Assembly: GCA_009924095.1 (NCBI GenBank)
Contig: RFSG01000010.1
Location: 1 to 46,194, forward strand
Direction of reading: 5' to 3'
Source of the DNA: Sphingobacteriia bacterium
GTDB taxonomy: Bacteria; Bacteroidota; Bacteroidia; J057; RFSG01
DNA: 46,194 nucleotides
Made by a program: the position numbers and the translations under genes. How positions within the stretch are numbered: the first letter of the stretch is position 1; every line of letters starts with the position of its first letter. Positions 1-10,234 of this stretch are shown one piece after another. Under the pieces are notes generated by a model that worked only from the letters and a program-made list of their open reading frames with translations, was not told the origin of the DNA and did no database searches.

Positions 1-2816
<2,816 letters not shown>

Positions 2817-2917
2817 CTACGCCGTTTTCAATCCCTTGTATGTTTCTTCCTATACATCTAAGGTATTTTAGGGTGCCTGTTCTTACTCCTCAAAAGGTAA
2901 GACGCTAAACCCTTAAG

Positions 2918-3031
<114 letters not shown>

Positions 3032-3035
3032 TTTA

Positions 3036-3072
3036 CCAAAGCCCCATCTCACGATGGGGCTTTTGGTTTTTT
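3036..3072 (+). terminator. Intrinsic terminator of the rRNA operon
   Basis: The stem CCAAAGCCCCATC (3036-3048) pairs with GATGGGGCTTTTGG (3053-3066) around a TCAC loop, with one bulged base, and is followed by a T run. Its position directly after 5S identifies it as the rRNA operon terminator. Confidence 0.93.
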
Positions 3073-3318
3073 ATATACCCCCATTTACAGCATGCAACTA
3101 CCAGTTACGCTTCTCAAGCACTAACCACACGGAGAACGAGTATGCGTTTGCTCTTGTGCTTAGCGCTCAACCACCGGCTGCTTGAGTCGGTCCCTGTGCC
3201 TGTCGAAGGGCGAAACTAAGTTTCTATGACGCAGCGGCGCAGACTAAGTCTACGCCGAACGAAGGGGAGGTTATTATGTCGTAAAATGAGTTTTTTTAGG
3301 CATGAAGGGTTTGAGAAT
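3073..3318. other. Non-coding stretch with degenerate repeat patch
   Basis: No credible gene is visible. Roughly 3110-3270 is clearly more GC-rich than the neighbouring spacers. It contains an 8-bp inverted repeat CTCAAGCA (3113-3120)/TGCTTGAG (3179-3186), the string GGTCCCTGTGCCTGTCGAAG (3189-3208) and an imperfect palindrome GCGCAGACT/AAGTCTACGC near 3237-3255. GGTCCCTGAGCCTGTCGAAGG-like strings recur in intergenic repeats of many bacteria as far as I remember, so this may be a decayed repeat. A frame open over 3226-3465 has repeat-like composition and runs antisense through the structured RNA region; I do not regard it as a gene. Confidence 0.5.
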
Positions 3319-3427
3319 AAAAAAGCCAAGCTGTTACACTTGGCGATAAAAGACGTTTTATTCCGTCACCCAGAGATGTATCCCTGGCAAGTTGCTCTCC
3401 AGCAGAGCTTGCTTCCGTTTAGTCTCC
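3319..3427 (-). ncRNA. Candidate small RNA of about 109 nt
   Basis: On the minus strand a promoter of Bacteroidota type is followed by about 109 nt of highly structured sequence and a canonical intrinsic terminator, with no reading frame. Predicted elements from 5' to 3': GCAAG-CUCU...AGAG-CAA-CUUGC hairpin (about 3412-3387), CCAGGGA-UACA-UCUCUGG hairpin (about 3387-3370), AUAAAA-CGUC-UUUUAU hairpin (about 3362-3347), then GCCAAG/CUUGGC with an 8-nt loop (3344-3325) and six U. The start at about 3427 is placed 5 nt after the -7 element. It does not look like SRP RNA, tmRNA or a riboswitch I know. The Bacteroidota 6S-Flavo RNA has similar size, but I do not see one long hairpin with a central bubble. 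It converges on the rRNA operon. Confidence 0.6.
3325..3344 (-). terminator. Intrinsic terminator of the candidate small RNA
   Basis: On the minus strand, GCCAAG (3344-3339), loop TGTAACAG, CTTGGC (3330-3325), followed by TTTTTT (3324-3319). A perfect 6-bp stem and U tract on the strand opposite to the rRNA operon. Confidence 0.72.
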
Positions 3428-3431
3428 AATG

Positions 3432-3461
3432 CAAATGTAAACCTTGTTTAGGATTAATCAA
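3432..3461 (-). promoter_or_regulatory. Bacteroidota-type promoter of the candidate small RNA
   Basis: Read on the minus strand, TTG (3461-3459), 19 nt, then TACATTTG (3439-3432). This fits the phylum's primary-sigma promoter (TTG near -33, TAnnTTTG near -7, spacing about 17-23). It is the only promoter found in the window that has both boxes at consensus spacing. Confidence 0.6.
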
Positions 3462-3552
3462 TTAATCTGTAAACTTTTTTTAGGACGAGTCAAGGTGCTC
3501 TTTTTCATAGTTGTTACAAATTTAAAAGTTAAAACATTTTGTCTACTTTTAA

Positions 3553-3744
3553 ACTGTACTGTTTTTGGGGGAGCTTACACAAGTGTTGAACAGCTTAGGT
3601 GCAATTGTTTCAGAAAATTCTATTGAAAACGATTTGCCAATTGCTAACCATTCTTTCAATTTATCTGGATTAACCAACGGAGTATATTATGTAGTTGCCG
3701 ATAATGGTACTGCAAGAGTTACTCAAAAGTTTATTGTGAAATAA
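3553..3744 (+). pseudogene. Orphan T9SS C-terminal sorting-domain remnant
   Basis: A frame open from 3553 to the TAA at 3744 encodes, from about 3577, QVLNSLGAIVSEN..., then SGLTNGVYYVVADNG and the ending TQKFIVK. This is the second half of a T9SS type A C-terminal sorting domain (pattern: LG..V, then L.NGVYYV, then a basic KF.VK end). Known T9SS cargo carry this domain after a large secreted protein and start it with a PNP motif. Here no PNP motif, passenger, signal peptide or start codon lies upstream; stops close the frame at 3550-3552. I read it as the 3' remnant of a deleted or rearranged cargo gene. A terminator follows. Confidence 0.6.
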
Positions 3745-3768
3745 GTTAATGTTTAAAACCAAAGTAAT

Positions 3769-3800
3769 AAAAAAGGAGGATAGAAATATTCTCCTTTTTT
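3769..3800. terminator. Bidirectional intrinsic terminator
   Basis: AAAAAAGGAG (3769-3778), loop of 12 nt, CTCCTTTTTT (3791-3800). The A tract and T tract make it functional on both strands, so it can end the remnant on the plus strand and anmK, whose stop codon is at 3803, on the minus strand. Confidence 0.85.
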
Positions 3801-3802
3801 AT

Positions 3803-4876
3803 TTACAATAACATGTGCTTATTAATATCTGGAAAATGAATTGCGCCAGCACATACTGAATACTTTGCACCAGTATAATTTGAATTAATATTGATTTTGT
3901 TTTTTAAGGAACAATATCCCATCCATCCAAAAATTAATGCCTCTTTATAATTAATCATTCTTTCCTCTGGTAAGATGATTTTAATATCTTTAGATATTAA
4001 TTCATTTCTTAATAAATCTATTAAAAATGTATTCCAAGCTCCTCCTCCTGTAATCATTAATCTACCCTTGAATCCCTTCACAGCAGTAACAATTTCAGAT
4101 ATTATCCAATTAACAGCTGTAAACATTCTATCTTCAACCGAATATTTTTTAGTTGAAAAAATAGGAATTAATTCTTGTTTAATTTGATTGTTTCCTAAAC
4201 TTTTGGGAGGATCTTTAAATAAATAAGGAATAGATTTAGCCTGTATGAAAATGTCCTCTAAGAATTTTCCCTGTTGTGCAATTTTCCCATCTTTATCATA
4301 AGGTAGTCCGTTTTCTTGGGATAAATAATTAAGTAATTGATTGCATCCACAAATATCCCAAGCTCCTTTTTTCGGAATATGAATATTTGCAATTCCTCCC
4401 AAATTCAAAAACCCTTCTGCTAGGTCTGATAATAATGCAATTTCTCCAGCAGGAACTAATGGGGCACCTTGTCCACCCAGCGCAACATCTCTTTGTCTGA
4501 ATTGAGTAATTACGGGAGCCTTTATTTGGGTAACCATAGACTCTCCATTTCCCAATTGAAAAGTAAATCCTTCTATAGGAAAATGAAAAACCGTATGACC
4601 ATGTGAGGCCACAAAATCAGGGATTAAATTGTACGAATTGCAAAATTCAGAAACCTGTTGCCCAATCCATTTTCCATAAGCAACATCTAAGGAAATTAAA
4701 TCAATCCCCGTGAGTGTTGGAGCATTTATTAAGCGATGTTCCCAATTTATCGAATAAGGAACAGTATTCGTTGGGCCCCATTCAAACGTAAGCTGGTCTT
4801 GGTCTTCTTGAAAATTTATAGCCGCAATATCCAGTCCGTCTAATGAGGAACCTGACATTATCCCAATTCCCCACAT
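3803..4876 (-). CDS. anmK: Anhydro-N-acetylmuramic acid kinase
   Basis: Phosphorylates and opens 1,6-anhydro-MurNAc released during peptidoglycan turnover, giving MurNAc-6-phosphate in the cytosol. 357 residues against about 370 in E. coli. The N-terminal phosphate-binding motif GIMSGSSLDGLD is at residues 5-16, SHGHTVFHFP at 91-100, LNLGGIANI at 157-165, the ATPase-fold GGGAWNTFL at 277-285 and NYKEALIFGWMG at 309-320. The catalytic Asp is expected at D174, in WDICGCN; the usual DTGPGN is replaced here, as I recall for other Bacteroidota forms. The ATG at 4876 is used because the family motif begins within six residues. The peptide transporter gene lies 50 nt upstream on the same strand, and the two could share a recycling role. 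Confidence 0.93.
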   Translation of the reverse strand: MWGIGIMSGSSLDGLDIAAINFQEDQDQLTFEWGPTNTVPYSINWEHRLINAPTLTGIDLISLDVAYGKWIGQQVSEFCNSYNLIPDFVASHGHTVFHFPIEGFTFQLGNGESMVTQIKAPVITQFRQRDVALGGQGAPLVPAGEIALLSDLAEGFLNLGGIANIHIPKKGAWDICGCNQLLNYLSQENGLPYDKDGKIAQQGKFLEDIFIQAKSIPYLFKDPPKSLGNNQIKQELIPIFSTKKYSVEDRMFTAVNWIISEIVTAVKGFKGRLMITGGGAWNTFLIDLLRNELISKDIKIILPEERMINYKEALIFGWMGYCSLKNKININSNYTGAKYSVCAGAIHFPDINKHMLL

Positions 4877-4926
4877 GCAGCTAATCCTAGAATTAAATTA
4901 TCTAATAAATTAATGTTTAAAGATAA

Positions 4927-6888
4927 TTACCCAGCCCCATGCATCATTTTTTGAAGCTTTCTACTTAACACAAATAAAATACCGGAAGCTAAACCTGATA
5001 ATGCAACGAAAATGAGGAAAAATTCATACAAACCATGAATTTGAAAACCCAAAAAACTAGGCTTAATAGGCTTATAATTCCATACTTCCATTTTGCCTGG
5101 TTTCCATACTAATAATTTTTCTCCATCAGGTGAAAAGGTAAATCGAGCATTATCTTCTTTTTTTACAATTAGATTTAATCTGGATGCAGGAATTGCCCCT
5201 TGCCCTTGAGGATGATATTCATTTTTTAAGGTTATTAAGGAGTCTTGTTCCTCCGATCCTGAAACAGATTCTAAACCCCAAGTTGCAACGCCTGGTTTAA
5301 GCGTGTATACCGAATCAGTACTGCCTTCAATTTGGCTTGGCATTGCTTGAAAGGTGGAATATTTTTCTTCTCCAAATCCTCTTGCATTGTGAGACCAAAA
5401 AACACTGTCATTTTGAATCTTGTCTATGCGTGCAGAAGTAGAATCTCCTCCAGATAAAACTTGATGATTAAAAACAGGCGCTTTTATTACTTGCTCTAAT
5501 TTCACTTCTTCTGGATATAAACTACTCAAGGTTCCCGCGAATTTATTTGCAGCGGAGGTAGATAAAAACCATACACCCATTAATAACGATGCAAATTTCA
5601 AAGGAGCGAGTTTAACAACCATCGATAAGCCAATGGGAGATAAGCAAAGTTCACCTATCGTATGTAATAAATACAGACTAAATAGCCACATCATAGATAC
5701 CTTAATTTCTGGTTGAATTCCTTTCACGCCAAAGGCAATTACTAAATATCCAATAGATAAGAATAACAATCCAAAGGCTTGTTTGGTAGGAGAAGCAGGT
5801 TCTGCATTTTTGGTTCCAAGAAAAGTCCAGATAATAGCAAAAACAGGTGCAAGGATTACAATTAATACGGCATTTATACTTTGGAAATAAGAAGTAGGAA
5901 TTTCTGATCCTAAAATAACCCGATCGGTTTGTTCTTCAGCAAAAAAGGTGAGAGACGCACCCGCTTGTTCAAAGGCGGCCCAAAAGAAAATCACAAAAAA
6001 GGCTAAAATATAAATTACCCATATTCTATCTTTTTCAATCTTTGTTAATCCTTTATCTGAAAGTATCGCAGCTGGACCCACTAATGTTATAGCATAAATA
6101 GAAGCTCCTATGATGTCTAATTGAAGTCCTTTCCAAAACAATAAAAACAAACCAATCGATAAACTCGACCAAATCAGAATTTGGTTCATTGGGATTTTTG
6201 GAGATTCGGTTGTTTCAGAAGTATTAACTGTTTTTTGAGGGGGCATCCCAACTGCTTTCCCTTCTGGGGTAACAATATGTTTGTTCTTCAATAATTCAAA
6301 TGAAATGGTACTGATGATCATTCCGATACAAGCTGCTAAAAAACCCCAACGGAAATCACCAGGATTGCCTGTATCTCCCAAACCACCACAAATTAAAGGG
6401 GCTATAAAAGCACCCAAATTAATCCCCATATAAAAAATTGTAAAGGCAGAATCTACTCTTTTATCCCCTTCAGGATATAATTGCCCAACCATGGTAGAAA
6501 TATTCGGTTTAAAAAAGCCATTCCCAAATATCAATAAACCTAAACCAGTGTATAACAAAGGCGCAGCAATTTCAACCTGCTGATAATTCGTTGCACTCAT
6601 GAACATACAAAGTTGTCCTAGTGCCATTAATATTCCTCCAAATAGGATACTTCTTCGGTTTCCCCAATATCTATCCGCTATATAGCCCCCTAAAAGAGGT
6701 GTTAAATAAACTAACCCCGTATAGCTTCCATAAATTTCTGAGGCAAATGCTTTATCAAACAATAAAGCCTTAATCATGTACAGCGTAAATATGGCACGCA
6801 TGCCATAATAGCTGAAGCGTTCCCACATCTCTGTAAAAAACAATACATAGAGCCCCTGAGGGTGTTTGTTGGTTGCTGAAGTATTCAA
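4927..6888 (-). CDS. POT/PTR2 family proton-dependent peptide transporter
   Basis: Inner-membrane di/tripeptide:H+ symporter of the major facilitator superfamily. The family signature ExxERFxYYG is at residues 20-29 (EMWERFSYYG), and the PTR2 signature region FYMGINLGAFIAP at 152-164. About 13-14 hydrophobic segments are visible. At 653 residues it is about 150 longer than typical bacterial POT proteins. The extra length is one hydrophilic stretch (about 461-610) between the penultimate and last membrane helices, probably periplasmic, ending in a blade-like sequence FSPDGEKLLVW...VWNY. The start is TTG at 6888: the conserved HPxGLYVLFFTEMWERF begins at residue 9, and a stop lies five codons upstream. 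anmK follows on the same strand. Confidence 0.92.
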   Translation of the reverse strand: MNTSATNKHPQGLYVLFFTEMWERFSYYGMRAIFTLYMIKALLFDKAFASEIYGSYTGLVYLTPLLGGYIADRYWGNRRSILFGGILMALGQLCMFMSATNYQQVEIAAPLLYTGLGLLIFGNGFFKPNISTMVGQLYPEGDKRVDSAFTIFYMGINLGAFIAPLICGGLGDTGNPGDFRWGFLAACIGMIISTISFELLKNKHIVTPEGKAVGMPPQKTVNTSETTESPKIPMNQILIWSSLSIGLFLLFWKGLQLDIIGASIYAITLVGPAAILSDKGLTKIEKDRIWVIYILAFFVIFFWAAFEQAGASLTFFAEEQTDRVILGSEIPTSYFQSINAVLIVILAPVFAIIWTFLGTKNAEPASPTKQAFGLLFLSIGYLVIAFGVKGIQPEIKVSMMWLFSLYLLHTIGELCLSPIGLSMVVKLAPLKFASLLMGVWFLSTSAANKFAGTLSSLYPEEVKLEQVIKAPVFNHQVLSGGDSTSARIDKIQNDSVFWSHNARGFGEEKYSTFQAMPSQIEGSTDSVYTLKPGVATWGLESVSGSEEQDSLITLKNEYHPQGQGAIPASRLNLIVKKEDNARFTFSPDGEKLLVWKPGKMEVWNYKPIKPSFLGFQIHGLYEFFLIFVALSGLASGILFVLSRKLQKMMHGAG

Positions 6889-7187
6889 AATATTTAAACG
6901 TTAGGTTAAGACAAGGTTACCAAAACTAATCAGAAAACCCAGTTTTTGAAAATTCTGATTAGCGTAAATTATTAATTGATGCTTTTTAGGGGTATTCTGG
7001 GAAGATGATCAACTAATATTTCCAGAAAGAACACTACTAATTCTCGATCACTATCCGCAAAACGATTAGTTAACATCTCAAACCCTCGGCATTCGGATTA
7101 CCACTCAGCTGATAGACTAAATAATTTCAAGGAATTCATCTCATAAAATTAGAATCTTAAGGTAGGAATCAATTGAGGCTTTTTGGG
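6889..7187. other. Divergent intergenic region between the POT gene and der
   Basis: About 330 nt separate the POT start codon from the der start codon. Apart from the POT promoter with its inverted repeat near 6921-6962 and the der promoter near 7188-7195, I see no gene, RNA or repeat. The stretch 6970-7180 is ordinary AT-rich sequence. Confidence 0.6.
6921..6962 (-). promoter_or_regulatory. Promoter of the POT gene overlapped by an inverted repeat
   Basis: TAGTTTTG on the minus strand (6928-6921) matches TAnnTTTG, 32 nt before the TTG start. A perfect 10-bp inverted repeat CTAATCAGAA (6926-6935)/TTCTGATTAG (6953-6962) overlaps this element and extends to about -40. That is where a repressor or activator would sit. 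It could also act as an RNA hairpin on the other strand. Confidence 0.45.
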
Positions 7188-7195
7188 TACTTTTG
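7188..7195 (+). promoter_or_regulatory. Bacteroidota -7 element upstream of der
   Basis: TACTTTTG matches TAnnTTTG and lies 20 nt before the chosen ATG at 7216. It argues against translation starting at the in-frame TTG at 7183, which would fall inside the promoter. No convincing TTG box is seen at the expected -33 spacing. Confidence 0.5.
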
Positions 7196-7215
7196 CAAAT
7201 GATTTTTGGTGGGAT

Positions 7216-8526
7216 ATGAATGGACTGGTTGCTATAGTTGGAAGACCTAATGTAGGTAAATCAACCCTTTTTAATCGGTTGGTAGAAGAAAAAAAAGCTA
7301 TTGTAGATGACCAAAGTGGGGTAACCAGAGATCGCCATTATGGAGTTTCCGAGTGGAATGGCAGAAAGTTTTCCATCGTTGACACAGGTGGGTATGTTCC
7401 TGAATCTTCAGAAGTATTTGAAGTTGCCATTAGAGAGCAAGTAGAAATTGCTGTTGAAGAAGCCGCTGTTATTCTCTTTATGGTAGATGTAACTGCCGGA
7501 ATATTGCCGCTGGATGAACAAGTAAGTCAATTCTTACGCAGAAGAAAAAAATCGGTTTTACTCGTAGCTAACAAAGTAGATAATTTTGACAGAGCTTATT
7601 TATCTTCAGAATTTTATGCTTTAGGATTAGGCTCAATTTTTAATATTTCTGCAATTACAGGTTCTGGAACTGGAGATTTATTAGATGCAATTGTAGAATT
7701 ATTGCCGGAAGATCTGGAAGATGTTGAAACAGAAGAAAGCATCCCCAGATTTGCCGTAATCGGAAGACCTAACGTAGGAAAATCCAGTTTCGTAAATGCC
7801 CTCTTAGGTAAAAACCAAAATATTGTAACTCCAGTTGCGGGTACCACCCGCGATACCCTTTATACTCGATATCAGGCATTTGGCCTAGATTGTTTTTTAG
7901 TTGATACTGCAGGAGTAAGGAAAAGAGCGAAGGTGCAAGAAAACATTGAATTCTATTCGGTAATCCGAACCGTAAAAGCAGTTGAAAATTGTGATGTTGC
8001 TATTCTGATAATTGACGCACAATTAGGAATGGAAAAACAAGATCTTTCCATTTTAAGCTTAGCTGAACGACATAAAAAAGGAATACTCGTAATTGTAAAT
8101 AAATGGGATTTAATTCAAGATAAAGACAGACAAATTAAACCTTATCAAAAAGCAATTGAAGAGGCTTTAGCTCCCTTAACTGGAATACCTATTTTATTTG
8201 TTTCCGCATTAGAAAAACAAAGAGTTCTAAAAACCATGGAAGTAGCAGTTAAAGTGTTCCATGAAAAACAAAGGAAAATTCCGACCCGACAATTAAATGA
8301 TGAAATAATGCCAGTGATTGACCGACATCCACCTCCAGTTGTAAAAGGAAAAACGGTTAAAATAAAATTCGTCACCCAAATTCAAGCATCGCATCCGACT
8401 TTTGTGTTTTTTGGTTCACATACCCAATATATTAAAGAAAATTATCGCCGGTATTTAGAGAATCAAATACGCGAAATATATGGATTTGAAGGATGTCCGT
8501 TAAGTTTATATTTTCGACAACGATAA
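7216..8526 (+). CDS. der: Ribosome biogenesis GTPase Der (EngA)
   Basis: Tandem-GTPase assembly factor for the 50S subunit. 436 residues from the ATG at 7216, the usual family size. First G domain: G1 GRPNVGKS at 9-16, G3 DTGG at 57-60, G4 NKVD at 119-122. Second G domain: G1 GRPNVGKS at 183-190, G3 DTAG at 230-233, G4 NKWD at 295-298. The C-terminal KH-like domain covers about 350-436 and ends in a basic FRQR tail. An in-frame TTG at 7183 would add 11 residues with no family counterpart and lies upstream of or within the promoter, so it is rejected. The gene appears to be its own transcription unit or the first of a loose plus-strand series. Confidence 0.97.
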   Translation: MNGLVAIVGRPNVGKSTLFNRLVEEKKAIVDDQSGVTRDRHYGVSEWNGRKFSIVDTGGYVPESSEVFEVAIREQVEIAVEEAAVILFMVDVTAGILPLDEQVSQFLRRRKKSVLLVANKVDNFDRAYLSSEFYALGLGSIFNISAITGSGTGDLLDAIVELLPEDLEDVETEESIPRFAVIGRPNVGKSSFVNALLGKNQNIVTPVAGTTRDTLYTRYQAFGLDCFLVDTAGVRKRAKVQENIEFYSVIRTVKAVENCDVAILIIDAQLGMEKQDLSILSLAERHKKGILVIVNKWDLIQDKDRQIKPYQKAIEEALAPLTGIPILFVSALEKQRVLKTMEVAVKVFHEKQRKIPTRQLNDEIMPVIDRHPPPVVKGKTVKIKFVTQIQASHPTFVFFGSHTQYIKENYRRYLENQIREIYGFEGCPLSLYFRQR

Positions 8527-8590
8527 TTAATAGAATAATTTATTTTAAATTTCCATTAAATCCCTTGAAAATAATTAGGATAACATTGAA

Positions 8591-9181
8591 ATGAAAATCA
8601 TCGGGTGTATTTGGATAAGTTTAATGGTTTCCTTTACCTGCCTTTGGGCACAACCCGTTCAATTTCCGGATCGTCCCTTAACCGGTAGAAAAAGCTATTA
8701 CTATAATACCTACATGGTGCAAATCCTGCTGATGGAGGATAACACTTTTCATCTTTGTGGCCATCATCAACCCGTAACCGGAATTCACTGGAAAACGATT
8801 CCTCCTTTTTATTTTTCAGGAACTTATATAGAAAATCCTCCAGGGAAAATTGAATTGATAGACTCTATTAGCCGATATGATTATTTTTGGGTTCCTACAG
8901 GATTTTCAGCTACACGCGATGTAAATGGAAATCCTATTCTTACCGCAACCTATTCTGATTTGCAAAGGAAAACCTTTCCCTATAGTTTAAGATTTGGTTT
9001 ACCAGACGGGTTATTCCCCGATTGCACCGTTTATTCTGATGGATCTATACAGTTTGAATATCTATATTTTAAAACCGAACTAAATGGTCTAATTCAATCA
9101 AAAAAAGCAGTAGAAAAAGGAAAAGTATGGCCAGGAAGGTTTGAACAATTTCACACCCAAATTGAAAACGCTCAACCATGA
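8591..9181 (+). CDS. Secreted protein of unknown function
   Basis: 196 residues that I do not recognise. An N-terminal signal peptide is clear (hydrophobic stretch to about residue 20 ending CLWA-Q), so the protein is probably periplasmic or outer-membrane associated; no lipoprotein lipobox is evident. The mature part is rich in aromatic residues and glycine/proline turns and contains no repeat or catalytic motif I can name, suggesting a compact beta-rich fold. Its TGA stop overlaps the ATG of the next secreted protein (ATGA at 9178-9181), so the pair is translationally coupled and probably works together. Confidence 0.7.
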   Translation: MKIIGCIWISLMVSFTCLWAQPVQFPDRPLTGRKSYYYNTYMVQILLMEDNTFHLCGHHQPVTGIHWKTIPPFYFSGTYIENPPGKIELIDSISRYDYFWVPTGFSATRDVNGNPILTATYSDLQRKTFPYSLRFGLPDGLFPDCTVYSDGSIQFEYLYFKTELNGLIQSKKAVEKGKVWPGRFEQFHTQIENAQP

Positions 9182-10131
9182 AAGGCATCACATCTTTTGG
9201 GTTTATTGGATTGCTCTTAATATCGTTTACGCAACTGTTTGCCCAAATTTCCTGCTTTCCCGAGTATCGCATGAAAATAAAGGCTGCGGAAAAAGCGCTT
9301 TTCCTCGATCAAACCGATTCTTCCTTGATTTATTACAAAGAAGCTTGGAAGGAACATGATCAATTTTTAATTCGAGATGCTTGGAATGCAGCCCAAGTAG
9401 CGTTTAGCCTGCATCAAGATTCAATAGCAGGACTATGGTTAAAAGAATTAATCCGGTATGGAGTGCCCATTTCCCAACTAGATACTTCCTCTGTTTTGCC
9501 TGATAATTTTAGAATTCACAATGTTTTGTGGAGACAATGGGTTAATCAAGCAGATAAGATTAGAAAAGAGGTAGTAAAAAGTCAATATCCAGCATTTAGG
9601 AGGATTTTGGATTCCTTAAGCTACCATGCTAGAACAAATATCTCCAACCAAACAGATGAGCAAAAAAACAAATTGGTAGAGCGATTTAGGGAAGTGCTTT
9701 CAACGCGCGGAATCCCGGGCGAACAATTAATTGGTGTGGTGGATTATACCGGTAAAGCACCCTATGCAGATGTTTTTGAATTAATTGCATTTGATAAAGC
9801 AATTGAAAAAAAACATAAAAATTGGATGTTCAAGCAGCTTATACGTCAGTTAAAGTATGGCGCTGTTAACCCAGAAGATGCAGCGCGTTGGTTAGATATT
9901 CCTGGGTCACCCTATCGGGTTTATCGGTATGGAGGCGACCCATTTCTGCCAAGCATGAAAAAAGTAGAAGAACAAAGTGTTAAAGTTTTGCTGTTGGAAT
10001 CAAGGGAAGATTGTATCCTTAAACAACATTGGCTTCTTACTCATCAAGATTTCAAATTTGTTACAACCCCTACTTTTATTTCAATTCAAAGTGAAATTGG
10101 CAAATTGATTGAGTCTGACAATAAGCCTTGA
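9178..10131 (+). CDS. Secreted protein, possibly distantly DUF6624-like
   Basis: 317 residues with a signal peptide (hydrophobic to about residue 22, ending LFA-Q). The C-terminal half has the order 'GIPGEQLIG...', an alpha-helical stretch, 'LKYGAVNPEDAARWLD' and 'YRVYRYGG', which recalls the DUF6624 pattern of a Gly-Trp/Ile-Pro-Gly motif, a His-rich helix and a YG end; this is a weak impression only. The first half is helical and could hold a TPR-like pair around residues 28-90. The start overlaps the upstream stop, indicating coupling with the 196-residue protein. Confidence 0.68.
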   Translation: MKGITSFGFIGLLLISFTQLFAQISCFPEYRMKIKAAEKALFLDQTDSSLIYYKEAWKEHDQFLIRDAWNAAQVAFSLHQDSIAGLWLKELIRYGVPISQLDTSSVLPDNFRIHNVLWRQWVNQADKIRKEVVKSQYPAFRRILDSLSYHARTNISNQTDEQKNKLVERFREVLSTRGIPGEQLIGVVDYTGKAPYADVFELIAFDKAIEKKHKNWMFKQLIRQLKYGAVNPEDAARWLDIPGSPYRVYRYGGDPFLPSMKKVEEQSVKVLLLESREDCILKQHWLLTHQDFKFVTTPTFISIQSEIGKLIESDNKP

Positions 10132-10176
10132 CACTCTTAAATCACATATATTCAAAGATTAAGACGAGCATATTTT

Positions 10177-10184
10177 TATTTTTG
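10177..10184 (+). promoter_or_regulatory. Bacteroidota -7 element upstream of the TPR/ribH pair
   Basis: TATTTTTG matches TAnnTTTG and predicts a 5' leader of about 45 nt before the ATG at 10235. No good -33 box is visible. Confidence 0.4.
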
Positions 10185-10234
10185 CCCCCTTTTTATTTGT
10201 TTTGTGCCTCTTTACAAATTAGATAAAAAGGCTT

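Noticed and set aside
3319-3427. SRP (4.5S) RNA or tmRNA identity for the candidate small RNA
   Set aside because: The conserved SRP apical GGAA/AGCAG arrangement and the tmRNA tRNA-like ends are absent.
3226-3626. Two overlapping plus-strand frames of 79 and 60 codons
   Set aside because: They run antisense through the candidate small RNA, its promoter and repeat-like DNA, and have no family resemblance or ribosome-binding context.
5097-5163. A true WD40 or beta-propeller domain in the POT transporter
   Set aside because: At most one blade-like strand set is visible; a propeller needs at least four to seven blades.
7183-7215. TTG at 7183 as the start of der
   Set aside because: It precedes or lies inside the TACTTTTG promoter element, and the added 11 residues are not part of the Der family; the ATG at 7216 fits.
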